The notes under the pieces are model-generated. The model did no database searches. It was given only the letters and a program-made list of their open reading frames with translations, and had not been told where the DNA came from. Both the position numbers and the translations under genes were made by a program. Positions 17,384 through 25,805 of a DNA stretch of 64,000 bases are shown here, piece by piece. Each line of letters begins with the position of its first letter. Position 1 is the stretch's first letter. Origin of the DNA: Planctomycetales bacterium (GTDB lineage Bacteria > Planctomycetota > Planctomycetia > Planctomycetales > Planctomycetaceae); NCBI GenBank assembly GCA_026400835.1, contig JAPLOA010000035.1, positions 186,001-250,000 of the forward strand, given 5' to 3'.

Positions 17384-17701
17384 ATGAAGCTGGTTGTGGA
17401 TGTGATTTCGGATGTGATCTGCCCGTGGTGCTACATCGGCAAACGACGGCTGGGAAAGGCGATTGCTGCTGTTGATGGTCAGCACAACGTTCAGGTTCAC
17501 TGGTATCCTTTCCAACTCAATCCGATGATGCCGAAGGAAGGCATCAGTCGTAAGGAATATCGCGCCAGAAAATTTGGTAGCTGGGAGCGGTCACTGGAAC
17601 TGGACGTCAACGGCCAGATCACTCTTTCCGGTGCGCAGCAGCCGGACACGTTCTTTGAGGCGTTCAGGCAGGCGGTTGGCTCGCAGCCTATTCCCCTTTG
17701 A
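17384..17701 (+). pseudogene. DsbA/FrnE-family oxidoreductase, C-terminally truncated
   Basis: The start MKLVVDVISDVICPWCYIGKRRL with the CPWC redox motif, followed by VHWYPFQLNPMMPKEGI, is typical of FrnE-like DsbA proteins of 210-240 residues. The frame loses family similarity after about residue 70 (FGSWERSLEL) and stops at 105, overlapping the 3' end of a minus-strand gene. The helical insert and C-terminal thioredoxin half are missing, so this is a remnant. Confidence 0.8.
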
Positions 17702-18140
17702 TCGGCTTGCGGAACAGACCGGCCACAATTACTCCCCAATAAACAATCAAGACGACAGCCCCAATCAAATGGGCGACCGTAACGATGGTTTCCTGCCACG
17801 GTTCCGCACCGACTGCGCCAGCTTGTCCGGCTGCGATAGGCAGCGTTTTCCGAGCGCCCCACCACCCATTCGCCATTTCTGTCAGCATCACCGGCCATGT
17901 CAGCCACGGACCGGCGATGAGTATGTTTGCCGACACGCCGCCTTTCGCAAACGGGAGATGCAAGATCACAAGCCCGGCAACCAGGAACATGACGCCGTGT
18001 GTCGTAAGTTGAAGGTGTGCGCCGAGGGCAAGTCGAGGAAAAGGACTTGCGGGGATCACCATTCCCCACAGAAGCCCGACCAGCATGTAGACCGCACCTT
18101 GACGTAGATTTGACCGACTCACAGGGGAAAGCTCGCTCAT
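17688..18140 (-). CDS. HabA-like four-helix membrane protein
   Basis: The protein has four membrane helices and resembles hydroxylaminobenzene mutase (HabA) and the related styrene-oxide-isomerase fold: GLLWGMVIPASPFPRLALGAHLQ, then THGVMFLVAGLV, and KTLPIAAGQAGAVGAEPWQETIV. HabA rearranges hydroxylaminobenzene to 2-aminophenol. The assignment is from motif likeness and could be a relative with another role. I placed the start at the ATG at 18140, behind AAGGA at an 8-base spacing, giving about 150 residues. Upstream ATGs exist at 18206 and 18263. Confidence 0.55.
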   Translation of the reverse strand: MSELSPVSRSNLRQGAVYMLVGLLWGMVIPASPFPRLALGAHLQLTTHGVMFLVAGLVILHLPFAKGGVSANILIAGPWLTWPVMLTEMANGWWGARKTLPIAAGQAGAVGAEPWQETIVTVAHLIGAVVLIVYWGVIVAGLFRKPIKGE

Positions 18141-18326
18141 ATTTTGTGTCCTTGTCACCATCGTCTCGTTCTGAACCACTACGTCATTGGTAAAGGTGTT
18201 GCTCATGCTGTTCAGTTTTCCTGCCACCACAGTTTCCGAAACTTCGGCTGACCGCCCGCCCAACTCTTGCCGCCGAGCAAATTACCACCCTTCTCGTAAT
18301 AGGCCCGCAAACTGAGAAGATCGACG

Positions 18327-18407
18327 TGCTTCCCTGAGGACCACCAGGATCGTGATAAGTTCGTCAGGAAAGTGTGACGGAAGATCGGCGAAGAGGCTAT
18401 TCATCAT
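18327..18407 (-). pseudogene. Possible N-terminal scrap of a small cupin gene
   Basis: A run beginning MMNSLFADLPSHFPDELIT resembles the N-terminus of short cupin proteins; the rest of the barrel is absent and the frame turns to unrelated sequence after about 27 codons. Weak evidence. Confidence 0.25.
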
Positions 18408-18544
18408 ATCATCACTCGACTTCGCAGAAAGGCCGCCAGATTCTCGGCATCGTCTGTACCGATCCGCAATACTCCGCGTTTTAGATGTATTGCGACGCAA
18501 TCAAGCCTGTTTGACCGGTTAAGAACTTTGTTGCCCACGAACTG

Positions 18545-19067
18545 ATGTGGGAAGTTTGTCAGAAGTATAGTCTGAAGTGGGATCGTTCGATCAGGACACA
18601 GCAACCAACACTACGAAATCCAGCAGAAGGCCGCACCATTGCCGTTGTCGGTGACGTGTACCGCTTCCTGGTGACCGGAGATGAAACCAATGGCAAATAT
18701 GCCATGTGGGAAGCCATCGTTCCTCCGGGCGGCGGACCTCCACCGCATGTTCATAGCCGGGAAGAAGAAGGCTTCTACATTCTCGAAGGCGAAATCACAT
18801 TCATGATTGACGAGCAACGTGCCGTTGCCACAGCGGGGATGTTCGCTAACATGCCGGTCACCACATTCTTTTAAGAATGAAGGCAGTAAACCGGCGAAAA
18901 TGTTGATCTCCGTTGCTCCGGCTGGTCTGGAGAGGATGTTCTTTGACGTCGGCGTGCCTTTGCCTGAAGGTTCAACAACCGCATTACCGCCATCCAAAGC
19001 GGAGATTGAAAAATTGCTCGCAATTGCTTCCAGATATGGCATCGAAATCAGAATGCCGCATCACTGA
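18545..19067 (+). pseudogene. Cupin-domain protein, frameshifted
   Basis: The first part reads RTIAVVGDVYRFLVTGDETNGKY, PPGGGPPPHVHSREEEGFYILEGE, the cupin motif 1 with the metal histidines, and AGMFANMPV. The stop at 18874 is premature. The continuation PHSFKNEGSKPAKMLISVAPAGLERMFFDVG (cupin motif 2 region) lies in another frame that ends at 19067, so a short indel at about 18857-18866 broke the gene. The start is uncertain, as the first 20 residues from 18545 do not look like protein. Function of the family is unknown. Confidence 0.8.
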
Positions 19068-19183
19068 GAGCTGAATCTCCAGTCGGGAAGTAAGGCATGA
19101 ATTTTAAAAGACAGATTTAGCGGTGTCGGCTGAAGGAGTCTGCCTCAGAGGCACAAGCTGAAGTGAGAGCATACCGAGTTCAT

Positions 19184-19432
19184 ATGGCACGCATTTTTTT
19201 GGCGATCGTTGGGGCTGCTTATATTCTCCTGGCGGTATGGTGCTCCCTCATCCCGGACAAATCATCAATGGCCGTGGGATTTACGCTTCAGCCGCAATGT
19301 CAATTCGGGTTGAGTGACATCGCACAATTCGACGATTTTCCAGATGCTTATGCAGCCATTCTGTTCTGCGGAGAACTTGCGGACCCTCTGACACACGAAA
19401 TCCTTCTCTGGGCTTTGAATCCTTATCGCTGA
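19184..19432 (+). pseudogene. Damaged paralogue of the small membrane protein at 12553
   Basis: MARIFLAIVGAAYILLAVWCSLIPDKSSMAVGFTL is closely like the start of the 12553 gene (first membrane helix and the WCSL-P motif). After about 35 residues the likeness ends and the second to fourth helices are missing. It shows that two copies of this family were present in the island. Confidence 0.6.
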
Positions 19433-19452
19433 CGCCAGCCGTTGTCCACGAG

Positions 19453-20034
19453 TCATTCAGGAGACGCTGCCCGCTCCACCTTGATCCATTCGATCTCCAT
19501 CTTGAACGGCCCAGCCTTCTTGTCACCCAAAAGAAACCCCACGGAACTGACCTCTTCGGGTTTTACAGCACCTGCCTCCCTGACAACCCGACCAAACGAA
19601 GTCGCTTCGAATTCATCGAGCGGCACTTTGACTTCGATCCATTCATCCTTCTTTGTCTGCACCGTGGCTCGGTACGAAAATGCAGTTCTTGATCTATTCG
19701 GGTAGAGGTTCAGCGTGTATTCCCGCCCATCACCTTTCAACTTGGCGACCAGCGTATCACCTTTCTCCAAATCGAGTTTCCTCGCCTTCGACCGCACCGA
19801 AGCAAAGCCACCATTGTTTGCTAAAGACAGCGTGCCGAAGAATTCCATCGTCTTCGCATCGGTGATCTTGAATTTTCCTTCGGACACACCGCCCATGACT
19901 CCATCGTTGACCGCCTGCCACTGCTTGGCAGCATCAGCTTCAGTGAAGTCGAACAAGGGTATCAGTGTGTCTTCAGCCATCGCCGCTGGCACCATCAAAA
20001 GGGCCAAACAGCCCGACAGGTAAGCAAGTTTCAT
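19453..20034 (-). CDS. CIA30-family secreted protein
   Basis: The protein (193 residues from the ATG at 20034) starts with a signal peptide (MKLAYLSGCLALLMVPAAMA) and has the CIA30/NDUFAF1 jelly-roll: WQAVNDGVMGGVSEGKFKI, GTLSLANNGGFASVRS, then LKGDGREYTLNLYPNRS and a closing GFLLGDKKAGPFKMEIEWIKV. Bacterial members are exported and of unknown role, probably carbohydrate binding; the complex I assembly role applies to mitochondrial relatives. It looks intact. Confidence 0.85.
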   Translation of the reverse strand: MKLAYLSGCLALLMVPAAMAEDTLIPLFDFTEADAAKQWQAVNDGVMGGVSEGKFKITDAKTMEFFGTLSLANNGGFASVRSKARKLDLEKGDTLVAKLKGDGREYTLNLYPNRSRTAFSYRATVQTKKDEWIEVKVPLDEFEATSFGRVVREAGAVKPEEVSSVGFLLGDKKAGPFKMEIEWIKVERAASPE

Positions 20035-20070
20035 TCGACACACACTCCTCAAGATTCCACAGACGCCAAT

Positions 20071-20541
20071 TCATGCTCGTATCTTACGACTACAGATCGC
20101 CCATTCAAACAGAGCGTCACATTCTTTCTCCATCACGCCGCCGATCAGCACACATGTCCATGCAGCGCTGCGGCGAACCACTTCTTCTGCCAGTATGTCG
20201 ATCTGACGCCAGCCCAATCGTTGCAGGGAGCGAATCGACGTACCGAAGACGACTGTTTCAATCCCCGTCCACAGGATCGCTGCCTGGCACATCGGACACG
20301 GCTCAGCGGTCGTGTACAAGACGAGGCTCTTCCCTTTGAAACAGACACTGGACGAGGCCAGCGTGTTGATGGCGTCGATCTCACCGTGCCAAGTCGGGTT
20401 GACTGAAGTCTTATTCCAACCTTCGGCCAGAATATTGCCGGTATCCCGCTCCACGATGACGGCTCCAAAAGGCAGATCTGGCACTTGGCCTGCCAATTCA
20501 ATGGCCCGACGCATGTAGCGTTCATGATCGAGTTCGTTCAT
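20071..20541 (-). CDS. Nucleoside/base deaminase (CDA fold)
   Basis: The 156-residue protein has the zinc site of the cytidine-deaminase superfamily: HGE (TWHGEIDAIN) with the catalytic glutamate, and PCPMC (TAEPCPMCQAAIL). The start MRRAIELAGQVPDLPFGAVIVERDTGNILAEGWN fits the TadA/guanine-deaminase group. Length and the FGTSIRSLQRLG region suggest a free-base or nucleoside deaminase rather than tRNA-specific TadA, but this is a guess. Its ATG overlaps the stop of the small zinc peptide gene (TAATG), so the two are coupled. Confidence 0.85.
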   Translation of the reverse strand: MNELDHERYMRRAIELAGQVPDLPFGAVIVERDTGNILAEGWNKTSVNPTWHGEIDAINTLASSSVCFKGKSLVLYTTAEPCPMCQAAILWTGIETVVFGTSIRSLQRLGWRQIDILAEEVVRRSAAWTCVLIGGVMEKECDALFEWAICSRKIRA

Positions 20542-20666
20542 TAAGTCCTGCTTTCAATTTCTATCCGACAATCCGGGCATGTGTGGAAGCGGGTTCCCGT
20601 GCAACACACAAGTTGCTCGTAACACAGTTTCGTCTCACCGCACTCCCAGCACTGAGCAAAAACCAT
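20541..20666 (-). CDS. 41-residue zinc-ribbon-like peptide
   Basis: A short frame begins with ATG at 20666, behind AGGAG at a 9-base spacing, and encodes 41 residues: MVFAQCWECGETKLCYEQLV, then CCTGTRFHTCPDC and a charged end. It holds two CxxC knuckles (CWEC, CPDC) and a CC pair, so it probably binds zinc. Its TAA overlaps the deaminase ATG (TAATG). The ribosome site, the cysteine pattern and the coupling together support a real gene. Function unknown; a partner or regulator of the deaminase is possible. Confidence 0.65.
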   Translation of the reverse strand: MVFAQCWECGETKLCYEQLVCCTGTRFHTCPDCRIEIESRT

Positions 20667-20739
20667 CTTTGGCTGCTCCTGCAACAGTGTTCCACTTTCA
20701 AGAGTATCCCTGACATGTTTCTCGTGATCCTAAAACTCT

Positions 20740-21351
20740 TCAACCCGTGCTCTGGCAAACTTCAGGAAGTGATAAGACCGAATTGACGGCTCGAAACATC
20801 GCTGCCGCCGAATCCCGTCCGAATCGTTTCTGCGTGTGACGGACCAGCGGATAGCCTAACCTTGTCAGGAAGTGGTTGGGGCAAGAGAAAGCAAGGATGT
20901 CATACCACACGATGTTGGTGTTTTGATCCCACTCAATCCGGAATAGCTCTTCACCACTTTCAACGTGGCCAGGCAACGTGCCGTATGCGAATCCAAATCT
21001 TTTGATCGGACCTGCTTCATCCAAAACGTATACAATCCGGCAACAATTGAGGGTCCATAGGCCAGCGGTCCATGCCAGGATCGCCACAACTTCACCTGAT
21101 TGAATCAGCGTCTCTGGCGGCCACGGTTCCACCCAGCCCAATCGAAAGTGTTCCCATCTCTGCAAGGCGGCTTTGGCTGCGAGAAAAATCGGCTCCCCGC
21201 TGCCCAGCATGATCCGGGTCCGATCTGTGATGTAACCAGCAGGCGGCGAAGTCGCTGTTGCTCCCACTGCCGGGTAAGTGAAGTCCAGCACCGCCTGTCT
21301 TTTCAGGAAGCGGCGAATGGACCCAATAGTTGGCTTTCGAAGTGAAAACAT
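20740..21351 (-). CDS. DUF1990 family protein
   Basis: The 203-residue protein matches DUF1990: a lead [13 protein letters not shown], then [79 protein letters not shown] and [25 protein letters not shown] lies 6 bases before the ATG at 21351. The family has no known biochemical role. The gene looks intact and stands apart from the deaminase operon by about 75 bases. Confidence 0.88.
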   Translation of the reverse strand: MFSLRKPTIGSIRRFLKRQAVLDFTYPAVGATATSPPAGYITDRTRIMLGSGEPIFLAAKAALQRWEHFRLGWVEPWPPETLIQSGEVVAILAWTAGLWTLNCCRIVYVLDEAGPIKRFGFAYGTLPGHVESGEELFRIEWDQNTNIVWYDILAFSCPNHFLTRLGYPLVRHTQKRFGRDSAAAMFRAVNSVLSLPEVCQSTG

Positions 21352-21706
21352 TCAGTTCCTCGATCTCTGCCCCAACCGACGCACGCATTACTATTCAATC
21401 AACAGCATGACTGCTCATCATGTTCATGAACCGCAAGATGCAGCGAGTTCCAACCGACCGTTTGGACGAATACGTGACCGACTGAGCCAGGCCGTTCAAA
21501 AATGCTGTTCAGGCTGGCTGGGAAACCAATGCAAAATCCGCCAAAAACCTGAAGTTTTCCGCATCGTGAATTCAGAAAGAGCAGCGAACCATAATGTCCA
21601 ACCAGTGTCTGGCAGCGTGGATATTCGAACTCTTATCAAAAAGGATGGTGTCCAATGCGAAACCAGAATCACGAAGATTTCAACGAACAGTCATTTTTTT
21701 GAGACC

Positions 21707-21874
21707 ATGAGCAAACGCCGAAAAGGATTCCCGTCAGAAACGCAGGTGAAGCGTGGAGAACGGATCGTCCACGGCGACAAAGTGCTTGAGGAAAAGCTCG
21801 GGAGAAACGATCTCTGCCCCTGCGGTTCCGGCCAACGCTTCAAAAAATGCTGTCTCAGGAAAGGCTGCTTTTGA
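21707..21874 (+). CDS. SEC-C motif small protein
   Basis: From the ATG at 21707 the product has 55 residues and ends with the SEC-C zinc motif [18 protein letters not shown], the metal-binding tail also found in SecA and many small proteins. The lead ([18 protein letters not shown]) is basic. The open frame goes back to 21278, but that part is antisense to DUF1990 and has no protein character, so I used the internal ATG. A hairpin terminator follows about 45 bases later. Confidence 0.75.
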   Translation: MSKRRKGFPSETQVKRGERIVHGDKVLEEKLGRNDLCPCGSGQRFKKCCLRKGCF

Positions 21875-21918
21875 CGGCGTGAACCGGCACTACTTTTTTC
21901 AGGGACTGAACAATGCAA

Positions 21919-21954
21919 GCCCGTCCGGTTTAGAATAGCCGGAAGGGCTTTTTC
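21919..21954 (+). terminator. Rho-independent terminator after SEC-C gene
   Basis: GCCCgtCCGG (21919-21928) pairs with CCGGaaGGGC around a 9-10 base loop, followed by TTTTTC. Confidence 0.7.
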
Positions 21955-22021
21955 TTATTGATGCCCTCTGTAATTGTCTTACGCCAATTTGTTCATTCTA
22001 CGATCACGGTAATCGCATCCT

Positions 22022-22579
22022 GTGCCTGAACTTGCCCCTATCCTGCTGATCCTCGATATCGACGAGACGCTGCTGTACGCCTCTGAAAAGAGGCTCGAAA
22101 AAGAGCCTGATTCCAGGGTGGGACCGTACTTCAATTATGTCAGGCCATACCTGCAAGAGTTTCTTCAGTGCTGCAACGAACACTTTCGATTGGCCGTCTG
22201 GTCCTCTTCCAGTGCTGACTATCTCAATGCAATCGTCGCTGAAATACTACCCAAGGGACTGAAGCTGGAGTTTGTCTGGAGCCGGGAACGCTGCATTCAA
22301 CGATTCGACGGAGAGGTGCAGGAATTCTACTACGTTAAAGACTTGAGGAAGGTCCAACGGATGGGGTTCGACCTTGACCGAATGCTCATCGTCGATGATA
22401 CACCAAAGAAGGTTGAACGGAATTTTGGCAATGCCATTTACGCAAAACCGTATTTTGGTGATCCCGAGGACTCAGAATTGCGGGGTCTTTCAGGATATCT
22501 GAAATCAATGGCTGCATTGGCCAATGTCAGGTCTGTTGAGAAGCGTGGCTGGAGAAATAACTGTTCCAACAAAGATTGA
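22022..22579 (+). CDS. FCP1/NLI-interacting-factor-like HAD phosphatase
   Basis: The 185-residue HAD-superfamily protein has the catalytic DIDETL (LLILDIDETLLYAS, nucleophile Asp13) used by FCP1/SCP-type protein phosphatases, the LAVWSSSSADYLNAIV block, and MLIVDDTPKKVERNFGNAIY with the DD acid pair. The target in bacteria is unknown. The start is a GTG at 22022; no ATG gives the N-terminal strand. Sixteen bases separate it from the next phosphatase gene, so the two could form a dephosphorylation operon. Confidence 0.85.
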   Translation: MPELAPILLILDIDETLLYASEKRLEKEPDSRVGPYFNYVRPYLQEFLQCCNEHFRLAVWSSSSADYLNAIVAEILPKGLKLEFVWSRERCIQRFDGEVQEFYYVKDLRKVQRMGFDLDRMLIVDDTPKKVERNFGNAIYAKPYFGDPEDSELRGLSGYLKSMAALANVRSVEKRGWRNNCSNKD

Positions 22580-22594
22580 AATTGAGGCCATCAC

Positions 22595-23383
22595 ATGCGA
22601 GAAGTAATCCCCGGCGTCCTCTGGATCGGAAACGCTCATGATGCCCGTGATGTGAAGGGTGTCCTCGCTTGTGGAATTGGCGTCGTGATCGACTTGGCGA
22701 TTGAAGAAACACCGGTTCAGTTTCCGCGGGATCTTGTGTACTGCCGATTTCCATTGCTCGACGGCGAAGGGAACTCACCTGCGTTGCTGCAATCCGCTAT
22801 CGACACGACGGCAAACTTTGTCAACGCCAAACAGCCAACTCTTGTTGCGTGCAGCGGCGGAATGAGTCGCTCTCCCATCATCGTTTCTGCTGTTCTGGCA
22901 AGCATCGAGTCACATGAGCTTAATGCGGCAGTTAAGCGTGTCATGGCGACAGGACCATGCGATTTCTCACCGGGGTTGTGGAATGACGTTCAGAAATTGT
23001 TGAACCGACGAAGGCCATCCTCTGCGTCACGCCTGAACCTGATGGTCATTCGTTCCAATGCCCCGAGCCGGACGGTAGCTTTCCATAAAATGCTGGGCAT
23101 GGATTTTCGAGAAGAGCAACATGGCAGTGGCCCGGTCCATTGGGCTGCTGAACTTGATGGAATTGTGCTGGAGATCTATCCGGCGAAATCAGCGGATGAA
23201 GTGGATGTGACAACTCGGCTGGGCTTCGTTGTCAAAGACGCAGCTTCCGTGTTGAACACGTTGCGATTGTCCGATATCGAAATCATCAGCGATCTCAAGC
23301 AAACTAAATGGGGCCTTCGAGCGGTTGTGCGTGATTCAGATGGACGATCTGTAGAACTGTTGCAACGTGATAGCGATTCATAG
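22595..23383 (+). CDS. Dual-specificity phosphatase fused to a glyoxalase-fold domain
   Basis: Residues 1-145 form a cysteine phosphatase domain: MREVIPGVLWIGNAHDA start, and the active-site loop VACSGGMSRSP with Cys86 and Arg92 (CX5R). Residues 150-262 form a VOC/glyoxalase domain: LNLMVIRSNAPSRTVAFHKMLGMDF, HWAAELDGIVLEIYP, LGFVVKDAASVL, and RAVVRDSDGRSVELLQ. Both appear complete, in one frame, with a short linker (RRRPSSASR). It could be a true two-domain protein or a recent gene fusion in a region full of such joins. Substrates unknown. Confidence 0.85.
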   Translation: MREVIPGVLWIGNAHDARDVKGVLACGIGVVIDLAIEETPVQFPRDLVYCRFPLLDGEGNSPALLQSAIDTTANFVNAKQPTLVACSGGMSRSPIIVSAVLASIESHELNAAVKRVMATGPCDFSPGLWNDVQKLLNRRRPSSASRLNLMVIRSNAPSRTVAFHKMLGMDFREEQHGSGPVHWAAELDGIVLEIYPAKSADEVDVTTRLGFVVKDAASVLNTLRLSDIEIISDLKQTKWGLRAVVRDSDGRSVELLQRDSDS

Positions 23384-23490
23384 TGCTTCCAACCTGGATG
23401 AAGCCGGACTTAAGGAGTGAACCGATGCAAAGACGGCGATACAATGATGTCTACTTGCGGAAATTGACCGTCGAGTGACGAGGGGCCGAG

Positions 23491-23556
23491 ATGAAGATCC
23501 TGTTCCTGAACGGCTGGCACTCAGGCATAGAAGCCGTCAAATTGAGTGGAGCGTGA
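23491..23556 (+). pseudogene. Scrap of a YqiA-like hydrolase start
   Basis: ATG at 23491 opens MKILFLNGWHSGIEAVKLSGA and a stop. MKILFLNGWHS is the lead of a short alpha/beta-hydrolase family; the rest is missing. Its TGA overlaps the MFS start (TGATG). The stretch 23384-23490 before it has another 17-codon frame behind AAGGAG (23424-23477) but no recognisable gene. Confidence 0.4.
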
Positions 23557-24785
23557 TGAAAATTGCGGGAAAGCTGACCCGAGACGGCTGGCTGCTGTTT
23601 GCGACTCGATGTTCGAGGATGTTCGCTTACGGCCTGCTCTCGGTCGTGCTGGTGCTTTATCTTGTCGAAGTTGGTTTGAAGGAATGGGAAGTCGGCCTTC
23701 TCCTGAGTCTCACTCTGGCTGGCGATACGGCGATCTCCCTTTGGCTCACGACGAGTGCTGACCGGCTCGGTCGTCGTCGCACGTTGATCCTTGGTGCAAT
23801 CCTGATGGTCCTGGCCGGGGTCGTCTTCGCCTCGACCAGCAGTTTTGTATTGCTCGTCATTGCTGCCACGATTGGCGTCATCAGCCCCAGCGGAAACGAA
23901 ATCGGGCCATTTCTATCCGTGGAGCAGGCAGCGCTTTCGCACATTGTCAGCGATGAACGGCGAACCGATGTGTTCGCCTGGTACAACCTTGTCGGTTCGT
24001 TTTCCACTGCCCTGGGCGCTTTGGCGGGTGGTTTGATTGCCGAAGCCTCACCACACTTCGGTCTCACCGGAGCCGCTGCTTTTCGCCCGGTCTTGTTGGC
24101 TTACGCAGGCATCGGCGTGGCGTTGATCGTCGGGTTTTCGTTTTTGTCTTCTGCGATTGAAGCAACGAGAGATGAGTCTGTCCCGCTTCCAAAATCGGTG
24201 TTGGGACTCCACGAATCAAGAAGGACAATCTTCAAACTATCGCTCCTGTTCGCCCTTGATGCGTTTGGGGGTGGCTTCGTTATCCAAAGCATCATTGCTT
24301 ACTGGTTCCACGTCCGATTCCAACTCGACCCAGCGATGATCGGCACGATCTTCCTGTTCGCCAACCTTTTGGCTGGTGTCTCGGCTCTGGCCGCAGGTTG
24401 GCTCGCTCGACGCATCGGACTGATCAATACGATGATCTTCACGCATCTGCCGTCGAACGTGCTGCTGATCCTCGTCCCACTGATGCCGGACGTGTATTGG
24501 GCCATCGGCCTTCTACTGTTGCGTTTCAGCATTTCGCAGATGGATGTGCCGACTCGCCAGGCCTACACGATGGCTGTCGTGCGACCTGATGAACGATCTG
24601 CAGCGGCAGGCGTAACCGCAGTTGCACGGTCGGTGGGTGCTTCAATCTCGCCAATGCTGGCGACCGTCCTTGTCGGCAGCGTTGGTTTGATGAGCCTGCC
24701 GTTCTTCCTGGCGGGTGGCCTCAAGATCGTTTACGACTTGCTGCTGTATCGAGCGTTTGCGAATAATGAAGACCGTAACAAGTGA
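23556..24785 (+). CDS. Major facilitator superfamily transporter
   Basis: From the ATG at 23556 (GGAG 6 bases before) the protein has 409 residues and about 11-12 membrane helices. The MFS loop motif between helices 2 and 3 is SADRLGRRRTLILGAIL, and a second copy GWLARRIGLINTM lies in the C-terminal half. The substrate cannot be told; the position next to DUF3147 and copper genes hints at a resistance role, but only by neighbourhood. The upstream 27 residues of the longer frame are out of character and were left out. Confidence 0.85.
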   Translation: MKIAGKLTRDGWLLFATRCSRMFAYGLLSVVLVLYLVEVGLKEWEVGLLLSLTLAGDTAISLWLTTSADRLGRRRTLILGAILMVLAGVVFASTSSFVLLVIAATIGVISPSGNEIGPFLSVEQAALSHIVSDERRTDVFAWYNLVGSFSTALGALAGGLIAEASPHFGLTGAAAFRPVLLAYAGIGVALIVGFSFLSSAIEATRDESVPLPKSVLGLHESRRTIFKLSLLFALDAFGGGFVIQSIIAYWFHVRFQLDPAMIGTIFLFANLLAGVSALAAGWLARRIGLINTMIFTHLPSNVLLILVPLMPDVYWAIGLLLLRFSISQMDVPTRQAYTMAVVRPDERSAAAGVTAVARSVGASISPMLATVLVGSVGLMSLPFFLAGGLKIVYDLLLYRAFANNEDRNK

Positions 24786-24797
24786 AAGAGAATTGCC

Positions 24798-25145
24798 ATG
24801 CTGATGTTTCTCGTGCGGACTGCCATTGCGGCCCTCGTTATCGGCGTTGTGTCCGAAATCGCCCATCGGACGCCGAGGCTTGGTGCAGTTCTGTTGACAC
24901 TGCCCGTGGTGAGTATCATTGCCATCTTGATGACGTGGTTTAAGGATCACGACCTCAAGAATCTGTCCCAACTCTCCCGTGAGACGTTGATCCTGGTCCC
25001 TTTGGGCCTGCCTTTCTTCATCCCGCTGGCATTTGCAGATCGTTTGGAGTTGAACTTCTGGTCGGCTTTCGGAGCGGGGCTGGTCCTGGCTTCGCTGACA
25101 ATTGGAACATGGCTGGTACTTGTTGATCGGCTGTGGTCCATCTGA
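24798..25145 (+). CDS. DUF3147-like membrane protein
   Basis: The 115-residue product has four membrane helices and fits the DUF3147 pattern: FLVRTAIAALVIGVVSEIAHRTPRLGAVLLTLPVVSIIAI, LSRETLILVPLGLPFFIPL, and NFWSAFGAGLVLASLTIGTWL (described in pieces). These small proteins often occur in pairs or beside transporters. It lies 12 bases after the MFS gene, so it is part of the same transcript. Confidence 0.75.
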   Translation: MLMFLVRTAIAALVIGVVSEIAHRTPRLGAVLLTLPVVSIIAILMTWFKDHDLKNLSQLSRETLILVPLGLPFFIPLAFADRLELNFWSAFGAGLVLASLTIGTWLVLVDRLWSI

Positions 25146-25245
25146 CGCTCATCAGTTGTCATTCGGCCTGTTGGCCTCGTCGCTGCGCTCAACGTCTGCG
25201 CAGTGAACTCTGATACTTCACACGAAACTCACTGGAGATAATTCC

Positions 25246-25419
25246 ATGTTTACGAAACTATTGGCAGGTTCGTTCCTCGTCCTCGGCCTGCTGTTCACCG
25301 GAGCATTCGCCGCTGGCGAAAAGCCCACGGACTGTTGTTCTGCCAACCTCGCCTGCTGCAAAGAAAAGAGTGCCTGCTGCGTGGCTGACGCCAAGCTCGG
25401 CTGTTGCGAAAAGGCGTAA
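25246..25419 (+). CDS. Small secreted CC-repeat protein, probably copper binding
   Basis: A 57-residue product starts at 25246 behind GGAG. It has a signal peptide (MFTKLLAGSFLVLGLLFTGAFAAG) and a 33-residue mature part with four Cys-Cys pairs (TDCCSANLACCKEKSACCVADAKLGCCEKA). Eight cysteines in so short a stretch point to metal binding. The next two genes are a Csp-like copper-storage protein and a CopA fragment, so copper is the likely ligand. No established family is known to me. Confidence 0.7.
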   Translation: MFTKLLAGSFLVLGLLFTGAFAAGEKPTDCCSANLACCKEKSACCVADAKLGCCEKA

Positions 25420-25666
25420 CGACGCCTCACACAGTTCGATGATTTCGACTCTCGGCGGAGTTTTTTTTCGGCGAAAGTCATCGTTTTCCAGTCGTATTTG
25501 ACCATGCCGAAGCCGCACCAGATGTTCGTTTCTGGTTGCGGGGGAGCGAAGTTTTTCGGCAAGGCGGTGTTCTTTCCCGGTTTCACTGGATAGGATGTCT
25601 GATGCGATCTTCGGTAGATTAAATGAACAGCAGCCCGGCTCGTCCGGGCGGCTCGTCAGAGAATAA

Positions 25667-25713
25667 GCCGACGTGTTCGATCCCAAAAGGGGTACGGACA
25701 CGTCGGCTTTTTT
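25667..25713 (+). terminator. Rho-independent terminator before csp gene
   Basis: GCCGACGTGT (25667-25676) pairs with ACACGTCGGC (25697-25706) around a 20-base loop, followed by TTTTTTTCG. The rest of the 330-base gap (25420-25751) holds nothing else I recognise. Confidence 0.8.
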
Positions 25714-25805
25714 CGTTTTGCAAGTGGCCCCAACCCGCCGCATGATGCGAGATGACAATTCCTGTCACCTGCATCGAGAGGCGGTCTAAGCAATGGAGAG
25801 TTCTC

